34,593 nucleotides of DNA, taken from NCBI RefSeq assembly GCF_001399685.1, contig NZ_JTHN01000201.1, forward strand, positions 1-34,593. The letters run 5' to 3'. The translations under genes were made by a program, and so were the position numbers. The first letter of the stretch is position 1. Every line of letters begins with the position of its first letter. Under the pieces are notes generated by a model, which was given only the letters and a program-made list of their open reading frames with translations, was not told the origin of the DNA and searched no databases. Below, one piece after another: positions 24,223 through 31,407 of the stretch. The DNA is from Paenibacillus sp. A3. Lineage in GTDB: Bacteria > Bacillota > Bacilli > Paenibacillales > NBRC-103111.

Positions 24223-24486
24223 TCAACCGACCATCTCATTCCAACGGAAAGGAGCGCTTGCGTCTTCGGATAACGCCGAGGACCGCGGCGGGCATTTTCG
24301 GCGAACGAAGACGGTACGAGGACTTTTTCTGGCCCGGTCATGATGCTTGAGCGGGAGCTTGGCAAGCTCGACGGCCGGCTCGAATGCGAAGGTCAACTGC
24401 TTCCCCGACCATCCGAACCATGGCACGACGAACAGCGAAGCCAGCCCGAGCGCCAGCAGCAGCGCCAGATCGAAAGACCACTCCAT
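24223..24486 (-). CDS. Small membrane protein upstream of the insertase
   Basis: The protein has 87 residues. It starts behind an excellent AAAGGAGGTGA site. One membrane segment (LALLLALGLASLFVVPWFG) is followed by a basic, Pro/Arg-rich cytoplasmic tail (ARKSPRTVFVRRKCPPRS). I do not recognise the family. It may be co-transcribed with the insertase 68 bases downstream. The tail composition is unusual and could be a frame-shifted end, but no better frame is visible. Confidence 0.6.
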   Translation of the reverse strand: MEWSFDLALLLALGLASLFVVPWFGWSGKQLTFAFEPAVELAKLPLKHHDRARKSPRTVFVRRKCPPRSSALSEDASAPFRWNEMVG

Positions 24487-24552
24487 ATCCGTTCACCTCC
24501 TTTGTCGCGTTTTCGCTTACTTAACGTTTTACGGGATTGACCGCAATTCGTT

Positions 24553-25038
24553 TCACTGCGGAGATAAGACACTTCCCCGCTGCGCCAAAACCTTGCGGTA
24601 CTTGACGAAGCTGACGATACGCCAAGGCACGATATAGGCGACCGCGATCAAGTAGAACAGCATCCCCAGCTCGGCCGGATCAAGCTCTGACAAGTAGCTG
24701 CGCAGCGCCAGCCGGATAACGATGAGTCCTACCACGGCGAAAAGAAACGCTTTGCTCTTTTTCGGATAAATCTGTCCGTCTTCGCGAAACTCGTAATTCG
24801 TCGTCATAATCATCGGAACGGATAAAATAAGACCGAACAGCAGGGACAGCGTTACCTCTTTCACGGTCAAATGAAGCTGCGGGTTGAGCAGACCGAGTAT
24901 GCCGAAGCCCAAAAAAAGCAGCGGCAGCAGCAGCCGGTATCCGTTGCCTTTCACCGGCTTGGCCGCCGCGCGCATTCTCCGCCAGAGTACAAGCGCTACG
25001 ATGACAATCATAAAAATCACGGGAGAAATCGATTCCAT
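24553..25038 (-). CDS. ccdC: CcdC-family membrane protein (DUF1453)
   Basis: The protein has 161 residues with four to five membrane segments (PVIFMIVIVALVLW, LLLPLLFLGFGILGLL, SLLFGLILSVPMIM, AFLFAVVGLIVIRLAL, GMLFYLIAVAYIVPW). The C-terminal motif YIVPWRIVSFVKYRKV and the EFREDGQIYPKKSKAF loop are typical of CcdC of Bacillus subtilis, which is encoded near the cytochrome c maturation gene ccdA; its own role is not settled. The ATG at 25038 follows AAGGATGA. It is the first gene of the short membrane-protein run. Confidence 0.85.
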   Translation of the reverse strand: MESISPVIFMIVIVALVLWRRMRAAAKPVKGNGYRLLLPLLFLGFGILGLLNPQLHLTVKEVTLSLLFGLILSVPMIMTTNYEFREDGQIYPKKSKAFLFAVVGLIVIRLALRSYLSELDPAELGMLFYLIAVAYIVPWRIVSFVKYRKVLAQRGSVLSPQ

Positions 25039-25141
25039 ACGGTATCATCCTTATAGTTTTGATATAAACTATTTTACACGTAAATTATATAACAGATCAA
25101 ACAAATACAGCTTGTCCTTCTAATCAAAATAAGGAAACAAC

Positions 25142-25172
25142 AAAAAACCCTTGCCTTGGCTAGCGGCAGGGG
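25142..25172 (-). terminator. Terminator after the YheC/YheD-family gene
   Basis: On the minus strand CCCCTGCC pairs with GGCAAGGG (one mismatch) and is followed by TTTTTT. Confidence 0.75.
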
Positions 25173-25183
25173 CTGAATCGGCT

Positions 25184-25924
25184 TTAAGTCCTCTTCTGCA
25201 TCCGGGCGTAGGACAAAATGCGTCTGTACATCGTTTTGTTCTTAAGGGCGTTAAAAATCGACTTGTCCGGCTTCGTGTTGACTTCGAGAATCCAGGGCTT
25301 CAGCTTGCCATCGATCGCGACATCGACGCCGAAAGCGGGAAAATGCGGATACTTTGCACTCATATACTCGCTGACGCCCCGACCCAGATTTTTCAGTTCT
25401 TGAACGAATCTGGCCCGGCGTTTCCCGCGAATATGAGGAGCAAACAGCTTGTCTGCGGGCATCGGGGTTCCCCCGCTATGATAGTTGGTAACGATCTTTT
25501 TCGGTCTGGCCAACCGGCCGACCATCCCCGTCACGTCCCAGCCCCGATGCCGGTTGCGTTGGACCATGATGCGCAGATCGAACGGGCGTTTCTTGTAATG
25601 CAGCAGCGGGATTGCTTTTTGCACGAGATAGCCTCGCCGGGCTGTCTGTCTGGAAACTGCGGAGTACAAGCTGCCGAACGAACGAAACGTCCGGGTAGCA
25701 TAGCCGCTCTTCAGCGTGTAACGCCCGTTGCCTGAACGGATGATTTTCATGATCCCGTGGCCGCCCGTGCCGTTGTTCGGCTTCAGGTAAACCGCCCCCC
25801 ATCGCTTCAGCATAGAGCTGACCGCAGGCCGGCTCGCCCATTGCGTCTGCGGAAGGTACGGCTTCCAACGTGCGCCGGTTTTCAAATAACGGTATTTCCC
25901 CCACTTCGTGTTGGCATAAACCAA
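25184..25924 (-). CDS. YheC/YheD-family ATP-grasp protein (spore coat associated)
   Basis: The protein has 246 residues with the ATP-grasp features of the family: YLKPNNGTGGHGIMKI (ATP-binding loop), LVQKAIPLL, PFDLRIMVQRN, and FGVDVAIDGKLKPWILEVN (metal-binding Asp/Glu/Asn). YheC and YheD of B. subtilis are linked to the endospore coat. The reaction is probably a ligase-type modification, not known in detail. The start is TTG at 25924, with GGGAGGTGA five bases upstream. It is a single-gene unit with its own terminator. Confidence 0.88.
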   Translation of the reverse strand: MVYANTKWGKYRYLKTGARWKPYLPQTQWASRPAVSSMLKRWGAVYLKPNNGTGGHGIMKIIRSGNGRYTLKSGYATRTFRSFGSLYSAVSRQTARRGYLVQKAIPLLHYKKRPFDLRIMVQRNRHRGWDVTGMVGRLARPKKIVTNYHSGGTPMPADKLFAPHIRGKRRARFVQELKNLGRGVSEYMSAKYPHFPAFGVDVAIDGKLKPWILEVNTKPDKSIFNALKNKTMYRRILSYARMQKRT

Positions 25925-26032
25925 TCGATCACCTCCCGTCTAAACCATGGTATTGTATGTACGCTTTGCGGCTTTGGGAACAGGCATATGCAACATGTCA
26001 ACGGGCCGCGAGGGAATATTTTCAAAAAAACG

Positions 26033-26060
26033 TTGCATTCCTTACAATTCCGAGTATAAT
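26033..26060 (+). promoter_or_regulatory. Sigma-A promoter for the gene at 26105
   Basis: TTGCAT (26033-26038), 16 bases, TATAAT (26055-26060). It is the best textbook promoter in this part of the window. Confidence 0.65.
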
Positions 26061-26104
26061 ACTAGGTAAATAAGTTGATTTTACCATGCTAGGGGATGAC
26101 GAAC

Positions 26105-26443
26105 ATGATTTCTTCTGCCATGAAAGCAGCCGCCGCTCTCTGGGTCGACGACTATCTGGATTTGTACAATTACGCCGGACGGATCGGAGATACGGCCTGG
26201 CAGCAAGAGATTACGGACATCCTGAAGCAAAAAGACGCGTATGTATCGGAGGCTGTGCGTACAAGAAAGCTTGAGGAGCTGTGGATGACCTTCGATTCGA
26301 TCAACCGCAAAATGCTGGAGCTTTACCGGGAACTGCGGGAAACGAACGATGCGTGGGTTACGGAACGGCTCAGAGAGCAAGTGATGGAATTGAAAACGGA
26401 GCGCATTACGGTCTCGAGAAAAATCAAGGCGGAACAAGCTTAG
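26105..26443 (+). CDS. Small alpha-helical hypothetical protein
   Basis: The protein has 112 residues, all-helical and charged (WVDDYLDLYNYAGRIGDTAW, ELWMTFDSINRKMLELYREL, then TERLREQVMELKTERITV). No signal or membrane segment is present. I chose the ATG at 26105 because AGGGG lies at a good distance; the ATG at 26096 is too close to it. The protein looks conserved but I do not recognise its family. It has a good promoter of its own and is convergent with the Met-rich gene; no clear terminator is seen between them. Confidence 0.75.
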   Translation: MISSAMKAAAALWVDDYLDLYNYAGRIGDTAWQQEITDILKQKDAYVSEAVRTRKLEELWMTFDSINRKMLELYRELRETNDAWVTERLREQVMELKTERITVSRKIKAEQA

Positions 26444-26615
26444 AGGTTGTTTCAAGCGCGGGAGCGTAACATATGGCATACGGAGGACCGTTCTGCCAGT
26501 GGCTTGGTGCGAACACGGCTTGCAGACGACTGCTCAGCCGGCGGTTATCTTGATGCATGCAGCAGGCTGCTCTGCAGAGGGCTGAATCCATTTTGGCGAA
26601 TGGATCGGCCGGGCA

Positions 26616-26831
26616 TTACATGGACGCTTGTTTCATCTCGCGCATCATGTTCATCATCATCGTCATCGTTTCGTCGCATTCTTGCATTTTGGACATCATC
26701 ATGTCCATGTCCATGGCATCCATCATCTTCATTTCCATCATCATGTTCATCATAGATTTCATGGAGTTCATTTTGCACATCATGTCATCCATGCACATCG
26801 TCATCATCATGTTCATGCACATTTTTTCCAC
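26616..26831 (-). CDS. Methionine/cysteine-rich small protein (candidate metal-binding)
   Basis: The protein has 71 residues, 34 of them methionine, plus Cys5, Cys13, Cys19 and Cys52 and several Asp/Glu/Lys. The N-terminus reads MEKMCMNMMMTMCMDD. The start is GTG at 26831 behind AGAGGAGGTGA, a strong site that marks this strand and frame as the real one. There is no signal peptide or membrane segment, and no histidine. Met and Cys thioethers and thiols are ligands for soft metals such as Cu(I) and Ag(I), and such residues also scavenge oxidants, so a copper- or redox-buffering role is plausible but inferred. A sigma-A-like promoter lies at 26875-26903. I know of no named family with this composition. 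Confidence 0.75.
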   Translation of the reverse strand: MEKMCMNMMMTMCMDDMMCKMNSMKSMMNMMMEMKMMDAMDMDMMMSKMQECDETMTMMMNMMREMKQASM

Positions 26832-26874
26832 TTGGCTCACCTCCTCTATAAATCTGCTATTTAACTCCATACCC

Positions 26875-26903
26875 AAAATACTATAAATTCCCAGATACTT
26901 CAA
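26875..26903 (-). promoter_or_regulatory. Promoter for the Met-rich gene
   Basis: On the minus strand TTGAAG (26903-26898), 17 bases, TATTTT (26880-26875). The spacing is ideal for sigma-A, and no CueR-type 19-base spacer or dyad is evident. Confidence 0.45.
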
Positions 26904-27075
26904 GTCTTTTTTTTGCTTTTACGGTTGAAAACGGATTGTACTTGTGATAAAATTTTTCGTTCATTTTCTATTAAGTTGATCGGAATGAGAAGCAAACTTG
27001 GATAAGCGCCTTTCTTGACCCCGGCCCACGCTTCCGCTACTCTGAAAGAAAGTGATATGCGGGAGGAGAATGACC

Positions 27076-27567
27076 ATGTCCGAACGGCCGCCAAAGCGGG
27101 ATCAGACGTACGGTGTTGGAAAAGAGCCGACAGACCGCCCTATCATTCCTTTACCGAAAGAAACACTTGAAGACCGGGATGCCATGCTCGCAGCGGAGAA
27201 AGAACGGCAGAGCTGGATCGACGAGGCTTACGAGGATTTTGTCAAAAACGGCGGCCTGGAGCATTTGCCCGGCTTCGGTAAGCCGCTGACGGTGCCGACC
27301 GGAGACGCATGGTCGTCCTTGCTTAAGCAAGCCAAGGTCGAGCATCCGTGGGTCATGCTCCGGAAGGAAATCGGCTCGCTGATGGAGAAAGCGATCAGCC
27401 GGATGGCCAAAAGCTCCGTCGACCCGGAAATCGACGCGCGGATCGAGGATGCGAACAAGCAGATCGCGGAGCTGAACCGCCAAGCCCCGAGCCTGTCCCT
27501 GCACCGCAGCCGCTTGTCCCGCGACAACCTGCACGAACAGTATGACCGCTGGTATGCGGACAAGTGA
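27076..27567 (+). CDS. DUF1992 (DnaJC28-conserved) domain protein
   Basis: The protein has 163 residues. The DUF1992 signature is clear: WIDEAYEDFVKNGGLEHLPG followed by FGKPL. Then comes a segment of charged helices (VMLRKEIGSLMEKAIS, DPEIDARIEDANKQIAELNR). Members are known as co-chaperone-like or J-domain-associated proteins, but the J domain is absent here. GGGAGGAG precedes two ATGs (27070 and 27076); I chose the second, which has better spacing. A strong terminator follows. Confidence 0.85.
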   Translation: MSERPPKRDQTYGVGKEPTDRPIIPLPKETLEDRDAMLAAEKERQSWIDEAYEDFVKNGGLEHLPGFGKPLTVPTGDAWSSLLKQAKVEHPWVMLRKEIGSLMEKAISRMAKSSVDPEIDARIEDANKQIAELNRQAPSLSLHRSRLSRDNLHEQYDRWYADK

Positions 27568-27597
27568 CTTCGCCGATGCATAAACATAACATGCAAA

Positions 27598-27649
27598 ACC
27601 CCCGGAGCCTTTACTCCCTGTTCAAGGGAGCGCTGCCGGGGGTATTTTT
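27598..27649. terminator. Large stem terminator between convergent genes
   Basis: ACCCCCGG (27598-27605) pairs with CCGGGGGT (27636-27643), with an inner CTCCC/GGGAG stem. It is followed by ATTTTT on the plus strand and GGTTTTG on the minus. Confidence 0.85.
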
Positions 27650-27670
27650 GTCGATATCGGCTTTCCCGAA

Positions 27671-28288
27671 TTAGAACGACTCGTTAATGACCACATCGCT
27701 GAGCGGCAGACGTTCTGTCGCGCGTGCCGGGCTAGCCGCTTTACCGATCGGGAGAAGCATAACTGGAATATAGCGTTCCGGAATGTTGAACTCTTGGATC
27801 AAAGCAGCCGGATTGTAGCCGCCCATCGGAACGGTGTCATAGCCTTTCGCGCGGGCAGCCAGCATAAGCTGCATAGCGGCCAGCGAGGCGTTGCGGATCG
27901 CTTCGTCGCGGCCTACCGTCGGATTGTTTGCATAGGCGCCGTTAATTTGGCCGAGCATCGTGTCGCGAACTTCCGGCGTCGCCTTTTCAAAGACGATCGG
28001 GGCGGTCAAGTTCGCTTGCAGATCGCCGAGCACAACGACAACCGCGGATGCATCGGATACTTGCTGTTGGCCAAACGCGATCGGAAGCAGACGGTCTTTG
28101 TTCGCTTGCTCGCGGATGACCAGAAAACGCCAGTGCTGCAAGTTCCAGGACGACGGCGCGCTTGTGGCCAGCTCCAAAATTTCGTTCAGCTCCGCATCCG
28201 GGATAACGACGTCCCGTTGATATTGACGGACGGAATGACGGGACAGAATAACTTGCTCTGCGGTTTGTTGTTGTTCAACTTGGCTCAT
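27671..28288 (-). CDS. Nitroreductase-family FMN-dependent oxidoreductase
   Basis: The protein has 205 residues. Nitroreductases use FMN and NAD(P)H to reduce nitro-compounds, quinones or similar electrophiles. Family motifs are SRHSVRQYQ (FMN phosphate contact), APSSWNLQHWRFLVI, ARAKGYDTVPMGGY, and RYIPVMLLPIGKA near the C-terminus. The ATG at 28288 has AAGGAG at eight bases. The upstream region carries a dyad overlapping the -35 that matches redox-sensing regulators, which fits a detoxification role. No neighbouring regulator gene is present. Confidence 0.92.
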   Translation of the reverse strand: MSQVEQQQTAEQVILSRHSVRQYQRDVVIPDAELNEILELATSAPSSWNLQHWRFLVIREQANKDRLLPIAFGQQQVSDASAVVVVLGDLQANLTAPIVFEKATPEVRDTMLGQINGAYANNPTVGRDEAIRNASLAAMQLMLAARAKGYDTVPMGGYNPAALIQEFNIPERYIPVMLLPIGKAASPARATERLPLSDVVINESF

Positions 28289-28324
28289 AATTTCCACTCC
28301 TTTAATTGTATAACTCTATTTAGT

Positions 28325-28357
28325 ATAATAACCCAATTAACTTACTTTTGTAAAGTA
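28325..28357 (-). promoter_or_regulatory. Nitroreductase promoter with a YodB/HxlR-type operator
   Basis: On the minus strand TTACAA (28353-28348), 17 bases, TATTAT (28330-28325). A perfect inverted repeat TACTTT-TGT-AAAGTA (28343-28357) overlaps the -35. It resembles the TACT...AGTA boxes of the DUF24 (HxlR-type) quinone/diamide sensors such as YodB, which control nitroreductases in Bacillus. The regulator is not in the window. The 200 bases from here to the diguanylate cyclase hold only a hairpin (28450-28475). Confidence 0.65.
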
Positions 28358-28562
28358 CCGTACGAAAAATTACGAATATAAATTTCACGGCAACGGATAT
28401 AGTTTTTACCTTGAACCGGGTAAATACAGCGTACAGGCGCTTCCTTTTCCTTCCTCGCTTCGCAGCGAGAGGAAGCCGGCAGAGAGCGTTGTATAGATTT
28501 TGTTCAGATTTATTTGTTAGAATAGGACGGATAAACAATTCAAAAAAAGGAGTTGTTGCATC

Positions 28563-29570
28563 GTGTTCCATCTGTCGCACGTCCTTGGACGAATCAGAAA
28601 CCGCTGGTTCGCGGCGGCTTCGTTCGTCACGGGGAGCGTGTGGTCCGCGCATTTGGCCGTGCTGGTATTCCACTGGGACGACAACGTGCGTTATGATACG
28701 ACTTTAACCCTCATTTCTTTACTTGCTGGCATCATGACGACGTTCCTTATCTTTCATCTGGCTCTGTTCGGAAACAAAAGCCGCCTTCGACTGGCGGGCG
28801 GCGGCTTGCTCACGATGATCGGAATGGCAACGATGTATATAACGGGCAGCGAAGCCGCCATCGCTCCGGATGAGGACAGAGCTTATATCGTCCACTCCGT
28901 CCTGCGCCCGGTCGATTTGTTTTTGCTGTTCGGCGTTCTGGCCGCGATGTGTCTTGTGTATATCGTCGCTTGGCGGGCCATGCGCCTTCAGAAGCAAGCG
29001 CTCGAGAAGCTGGCGTATACCGATCCTCTGACCGGTTTGCTCAACCGGAACGCTTGGGACCGCTATGCCGAGAAAAATACCGTAAACCGGAACGCGGCGT
29101 TCTTGTTTTTGGACCTGGACGAGTTCAAGTCCGTCAATGATACGCTCGGACACGACATCGGAGATATGTTGATATGGGAAGTGGGACAGCGTTTAAAAGC
29201 GTTCCAGAACAAGCATCGGCAAATTTTCCGGCTCGGCGGGGACGAATTTCTGCTGGTCGCCCTCCAGTGCAGCGAAGCGTCCGCCAAAAAAACGGCTTGC
29301 GACATGCTCGAAGCGATCAAGGCTCCTTACCGCTTGGCAGGAAAGGTGGCCCATGTCTCCGGAAGCATCGGCATCTGCCTCGGCTCCGTTCCCGGGTCCA
29401 GTTGCACTACCATGCTGAAAAATGCGGATGCTGCCATGTACCGCGCCAAATTGTTGGGAAGAAACCAGTTCTTCACGTATCGCGAAGGAATGAGCGCATT
29501 TTTTTTGAGCCCGCTGCGCGGTACGGGCAAAGGCTTGCCCAAGAGCCTCACTAAAGGCAGAGGAGCCTGA
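28563..29570 (+). CDS. Membrane-bound diguanylate cyclase with degenerate MHYT-like sensor
   Basis: The protein has 335 residues. Four membrane segments fill residues ~15-140, and a GGDEF domain follows (TDPLTGLLNRNAWDRY, FLFLDLDEFKSVNDTLGH, then LGGDEF at 224-229). It should make cyclic di-GMP from GTP at the membrane. The position of the I-site RxxD is occupied by NKHR, so feedback inhibition is probably absent. The membrane part aligns with a MHYT sensor: VWSAHLAVLVFHWDDNVRYD and GLLTMIGMATMYITGSEAA sit where WSMHxxxM and MHYTGM would be, and the second histidine is lost. The start is GTG at 28563 behind AAAGGAG (spacing about ten). The ~40-residue tail past the GGDEF domain is basic. Confidence 0.88.
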   Translation: MFHLSHVLGRIRNRWFAAASFVTGSVWSAHLAVLVFHWDDNVRYDTTLTLISLLAGIMTTFLIFHLALFGNKSRLRLAGGGLLTMIGMATMYITGSEAAIAPDEDRAYIVHSVLRPVDLFLLFGVLAAMCLVYIVAWRAMRLQKQALEKLAYTDPLTGLLNRNAWDRYAEKNTVNRNAAFLFLDLDEFKSVNDTLGHDIGDMLIWEVGQRLKAFQNKHRQIFRLGGDEFLLVALQCSEASAKKTACDMLEAIKAPYRLAGKVAHVSGSIGICLGSVPGSSCTTMLKNADAAMYRAKLLGRNQFFTYREGMSAFFLSPLRGTGKGLPKSLTKGRGA

Positions 29571-29595
29571 GCTTCGGGAACCCTCGGAGAAACGC

Positions 29596-29624
29596 TTACA
29601 TTTTTCACTCGTTTCCTGTATAGT
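29596..29624 (+). promoter_or_regulatory. Promoter for the YhfH-like peptide gene
   Basis: TTACAT (29596-29601), 17 bases, TATAGT (29619-29624). Confidence 0.55.
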
Positions 29625-29656
29625 GAGAGTATCATGAACACAGGGAGTGATGCTCA

Positions 29657-29830
29657 TTGTTGATGCGAACGACCGAGTTTTATGACACCCTGCCCTCCAA
29701 ATGCTGCGATACATGTGGCGAACCTCTGGAGGAAATGGCCGATTGTTACACGTCCACCTGTACGCAGTGCAAAGGTCAAACGTTCTACCCGCTCAGCCCG
29801 ATTTCCGGGCCGACAGCTCATCCGGAATAG
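29657..29830 (+). CDS. YhfH-like small zinc-finger peptide
   Basis: The peptide has 57 residues and two cysteine pairs in the pattern KCCDTCGEPLEE...CTQCKGQTFYPL, a compact zinc knuckle. The N-terminus (MRTTEFYDTLPSK) and the FYPLSP tail resemble the Bacillales YhfH family (short proteins of unknown function). The start is TTG at 29657 or ATG at 29663; AGGGAG is seven bases before the first. It has its own promoter and terminator. Confidence 0.75.
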   Translation: MLMRTTEFYDTLPSKCCDTCGEPLEEMADCYTSTCTQCKGQTFYPLSPISGPTAHPE

Positions 29831-29834
29831 TCTG

Positions 29835-29862
29835 ACGCCCCTGCCGAGGGGGCGTTTTTTTG
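29835..29862 (+). terminator. Terminator of the YhfH-like gene
   Basis: CGCCCCT pairs with AGGGG(G)CG around GCCG and is followed by TTTTTTT. Confidence 0.85.
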
Positions 29863-29924
29863 TGTGCGCTTAGATTGGGCGATCCGATGAAGAGATGCAG
29901 CTCTCATGTCCAAAGCAAAAAAGC

Positions 29925-29960
29925 AAAAAAAGCCGCTCATCCCATTCCGGACTGAGCGAC
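29925..29960 (-). terminator. Terminator of the MGDG-synthase-like gene
   Basis: On the minus strand GTCGCTCA pairs with TGAGCGGC and runs into TTTTTTT. Confidence 0.8.
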
Positions 29961-29996
29961 TTTCCACCCTAGCGTTGCCGATCCAGCCTCGCTGAC

Positions 29997-31205
29997 TTAC
30001 CACGCCTCGCGAATCGCGGTCGTCGTCTGCCACGCTTTCCGCACGGAAGACGCCGTCTGCTGAAGATGCATAATCGCATCCCAAGCCTGCTCCGTCGGGC
30101 GCTGGCGGCGGAATTGCCGTGCCCTTCCCTGCATCGCGGCCAGCGCAAGCCGGTTGTCCGCAAGCTCCAGCAGCTGATCCTGCAGCGCCCGGGCGGCCGT
30201 CGCCCGGATGGCGACGCCGGCCTTCTCCAGCACCGCGGCGTTATCTTCCTCCTGGCCGGGAATCGGCTTGTACAGCAGCATCGGCAAGCCCATGGCGACC
30301 GCTTCGGCCGTCGTCAGCCCGCCCGGCTTCGTCACCAGCAAATCCGCGACGGCCATCCATTCGTGAATTTCCTCTACGAAGCCTTTGACGATGACGCGGT
30401 TTGTCGGATGCTCCCGCAGCTCCGCTTCCAGCTCTTCCCGCACGGCCGCATTGCTTCCGCAGATGACGACCAGTTGCAGCCGCTCCAGCAGAGATGTCGA
30501 ACGGATCAGCGAACGGACGCTTTCGTCCAGCATGCCGCTGCCGCCGCCCATCACGAGCACGACCGGGCGCTCCGGATCGAGACCGAACGACTGGCACAGC
30601 CGGACCCGGTCGAACGATTCGGAGAAGCGGCGGCGCACCGGAATGCCGGTCACCCGGACGCGGGTAGACGACACGCCGTGCAGACGCAGCGCGGCCGCTA
30701 CCTGCTCGGACCCGACCAGATACAAATCCGTATGCGGCTGCAGCCACAGGCTGTGGTCGGTATGGTCCGTAATGACCGTAACGAGCGGCGTCGAAACCGC
30801 GCCTTTTTCTTTAAGCAAGGATACGGCCGCCGCGGCCAGCGGGAACGTGCAGACGATAATGTCCGGCCTTTTCTCCTCCAAGAGCGCCAGGAACCGGGAC
30901 AGCCCCAAGCTCAAAAACGTCTTGAACGGAATCGGCATCGCCTCTTTCCGTCTTGTTTTGCGATATAAATAGCCGTAAACCGACGGCGCTTTCTCGACGC
31001 CCTTCATAAAGCAGTACTTCACCATCGGATGAAGATACGGGTACACTTCCTGCATAAAATCGATCACCTCGGCCCGTACACGTTCCGCCAAGCCTTCTCC
31101 GCATGTTTCCGCCAGCGCCCGCGCCGCCTGCCGGTGACCGTCACCCAAGTCGCCGGAGAGCACCAAAACGCGCGCAGCCGCGGGGATCTCGCCGTTCGTC
31201 AACAT
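29997..31205 (-). CDS. MGDG-synthase/UgtP-like glycosyltransferase (GT28)
   Basis: The protein has 402 residues. The N-terminal MGDG-synthase domain starts VLVLSGDLGDGHRQAARAL; the C-terminal GT28 domain holds VVLVMGGGSGMLDE, VIVKGFVEEIHEWMAVADLL, and TKPGGLTTAEAVAMGLPMLL with PIPGQEEDN (nucleotide-sugar binding). Relatives such as UgtP add glucose from UDP-glucose to diacylglycerol, giving glycolipid anchors for lipoteichoic acid. Paenibacillaceae often carry several paralogues, so the acceptor is uncertain. The ATG at 31205 follows GGGGGG. It acts at the inner face of the membrane. It is a single-gene unit with a terminator; no divergent partner is co-regulated obviously. Confidence 0.85.
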   Translation of the reverse strand: MLTNGEIPAAARVLVLSGDLGDGHRQAARALAETCGEGLAERVRAEVIDFMQEVYPYLHPMVKYCFMKGVEKAPSVYGYLYRKTRRKEAMPIPFKTFLSLGLSRFLALLEEKRPDIIVCTFPLAAAAVSLLKEKGAVSTPLVTVITDHTDHSLWLQPHTDLYLVGSEQVAAALRLHGVSSTRVRVTGIPVRRRFSESFDRVRLCQSFGLDPERPVVLVMGGGSGMLDESVRSLIRSTSLLERLQLVVICGSNAAVREELEAELREHPTNRVIVKGFVEEIHEWMAVADLLVTKPGGLTTAEAVAMGLPMLLYKPIPGQEEDNAAVLEKAGVAIRATAARALQDQLLELADNRLALAAMQGRARQFRRQRPTEQAWDAIMHLQQTASSVRKAWQTTTAIREAW

Positions 31206-31407
31206 AAGTAGCCCCCCATGAACTGTTCTTTGTTTATTCTTCTACTCTATATATTAAACGAAAAACCTGAAGAAATCCCATCCTCAGAGCTTAAAACTTT
31301 CTTAAGTACGCCAATGACCCGGACGTAGCTCCGGAACGCACCCATAGCGCCCAACGCGAATACACTATCGGCAAAAGCCCATTTTTACGCTTGATCGGAG
31401 GTTCCTT

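Noticed and set aside
26640-26830. ATG/CAT repeats looking like a microsatellite or CRISPR-like array
   Set aside because: The spacing is codon-driven and irregular; no unit of constant length and no spacers.
26628-26864. His-rich reading frame on the plus strand across the Met-rich gene
   Set aside because: His codons (CAT) are the antisense of ATG. There is no ribosome site, while the minus strand has a strong one.
28450-28475. Hairpin CTTCCTCGCT/AGCG-AGAGGAAG ahead of the diguanylate cyclase as a terminator
   Set aside because: No T-run follows on either strand. It may be structural only.
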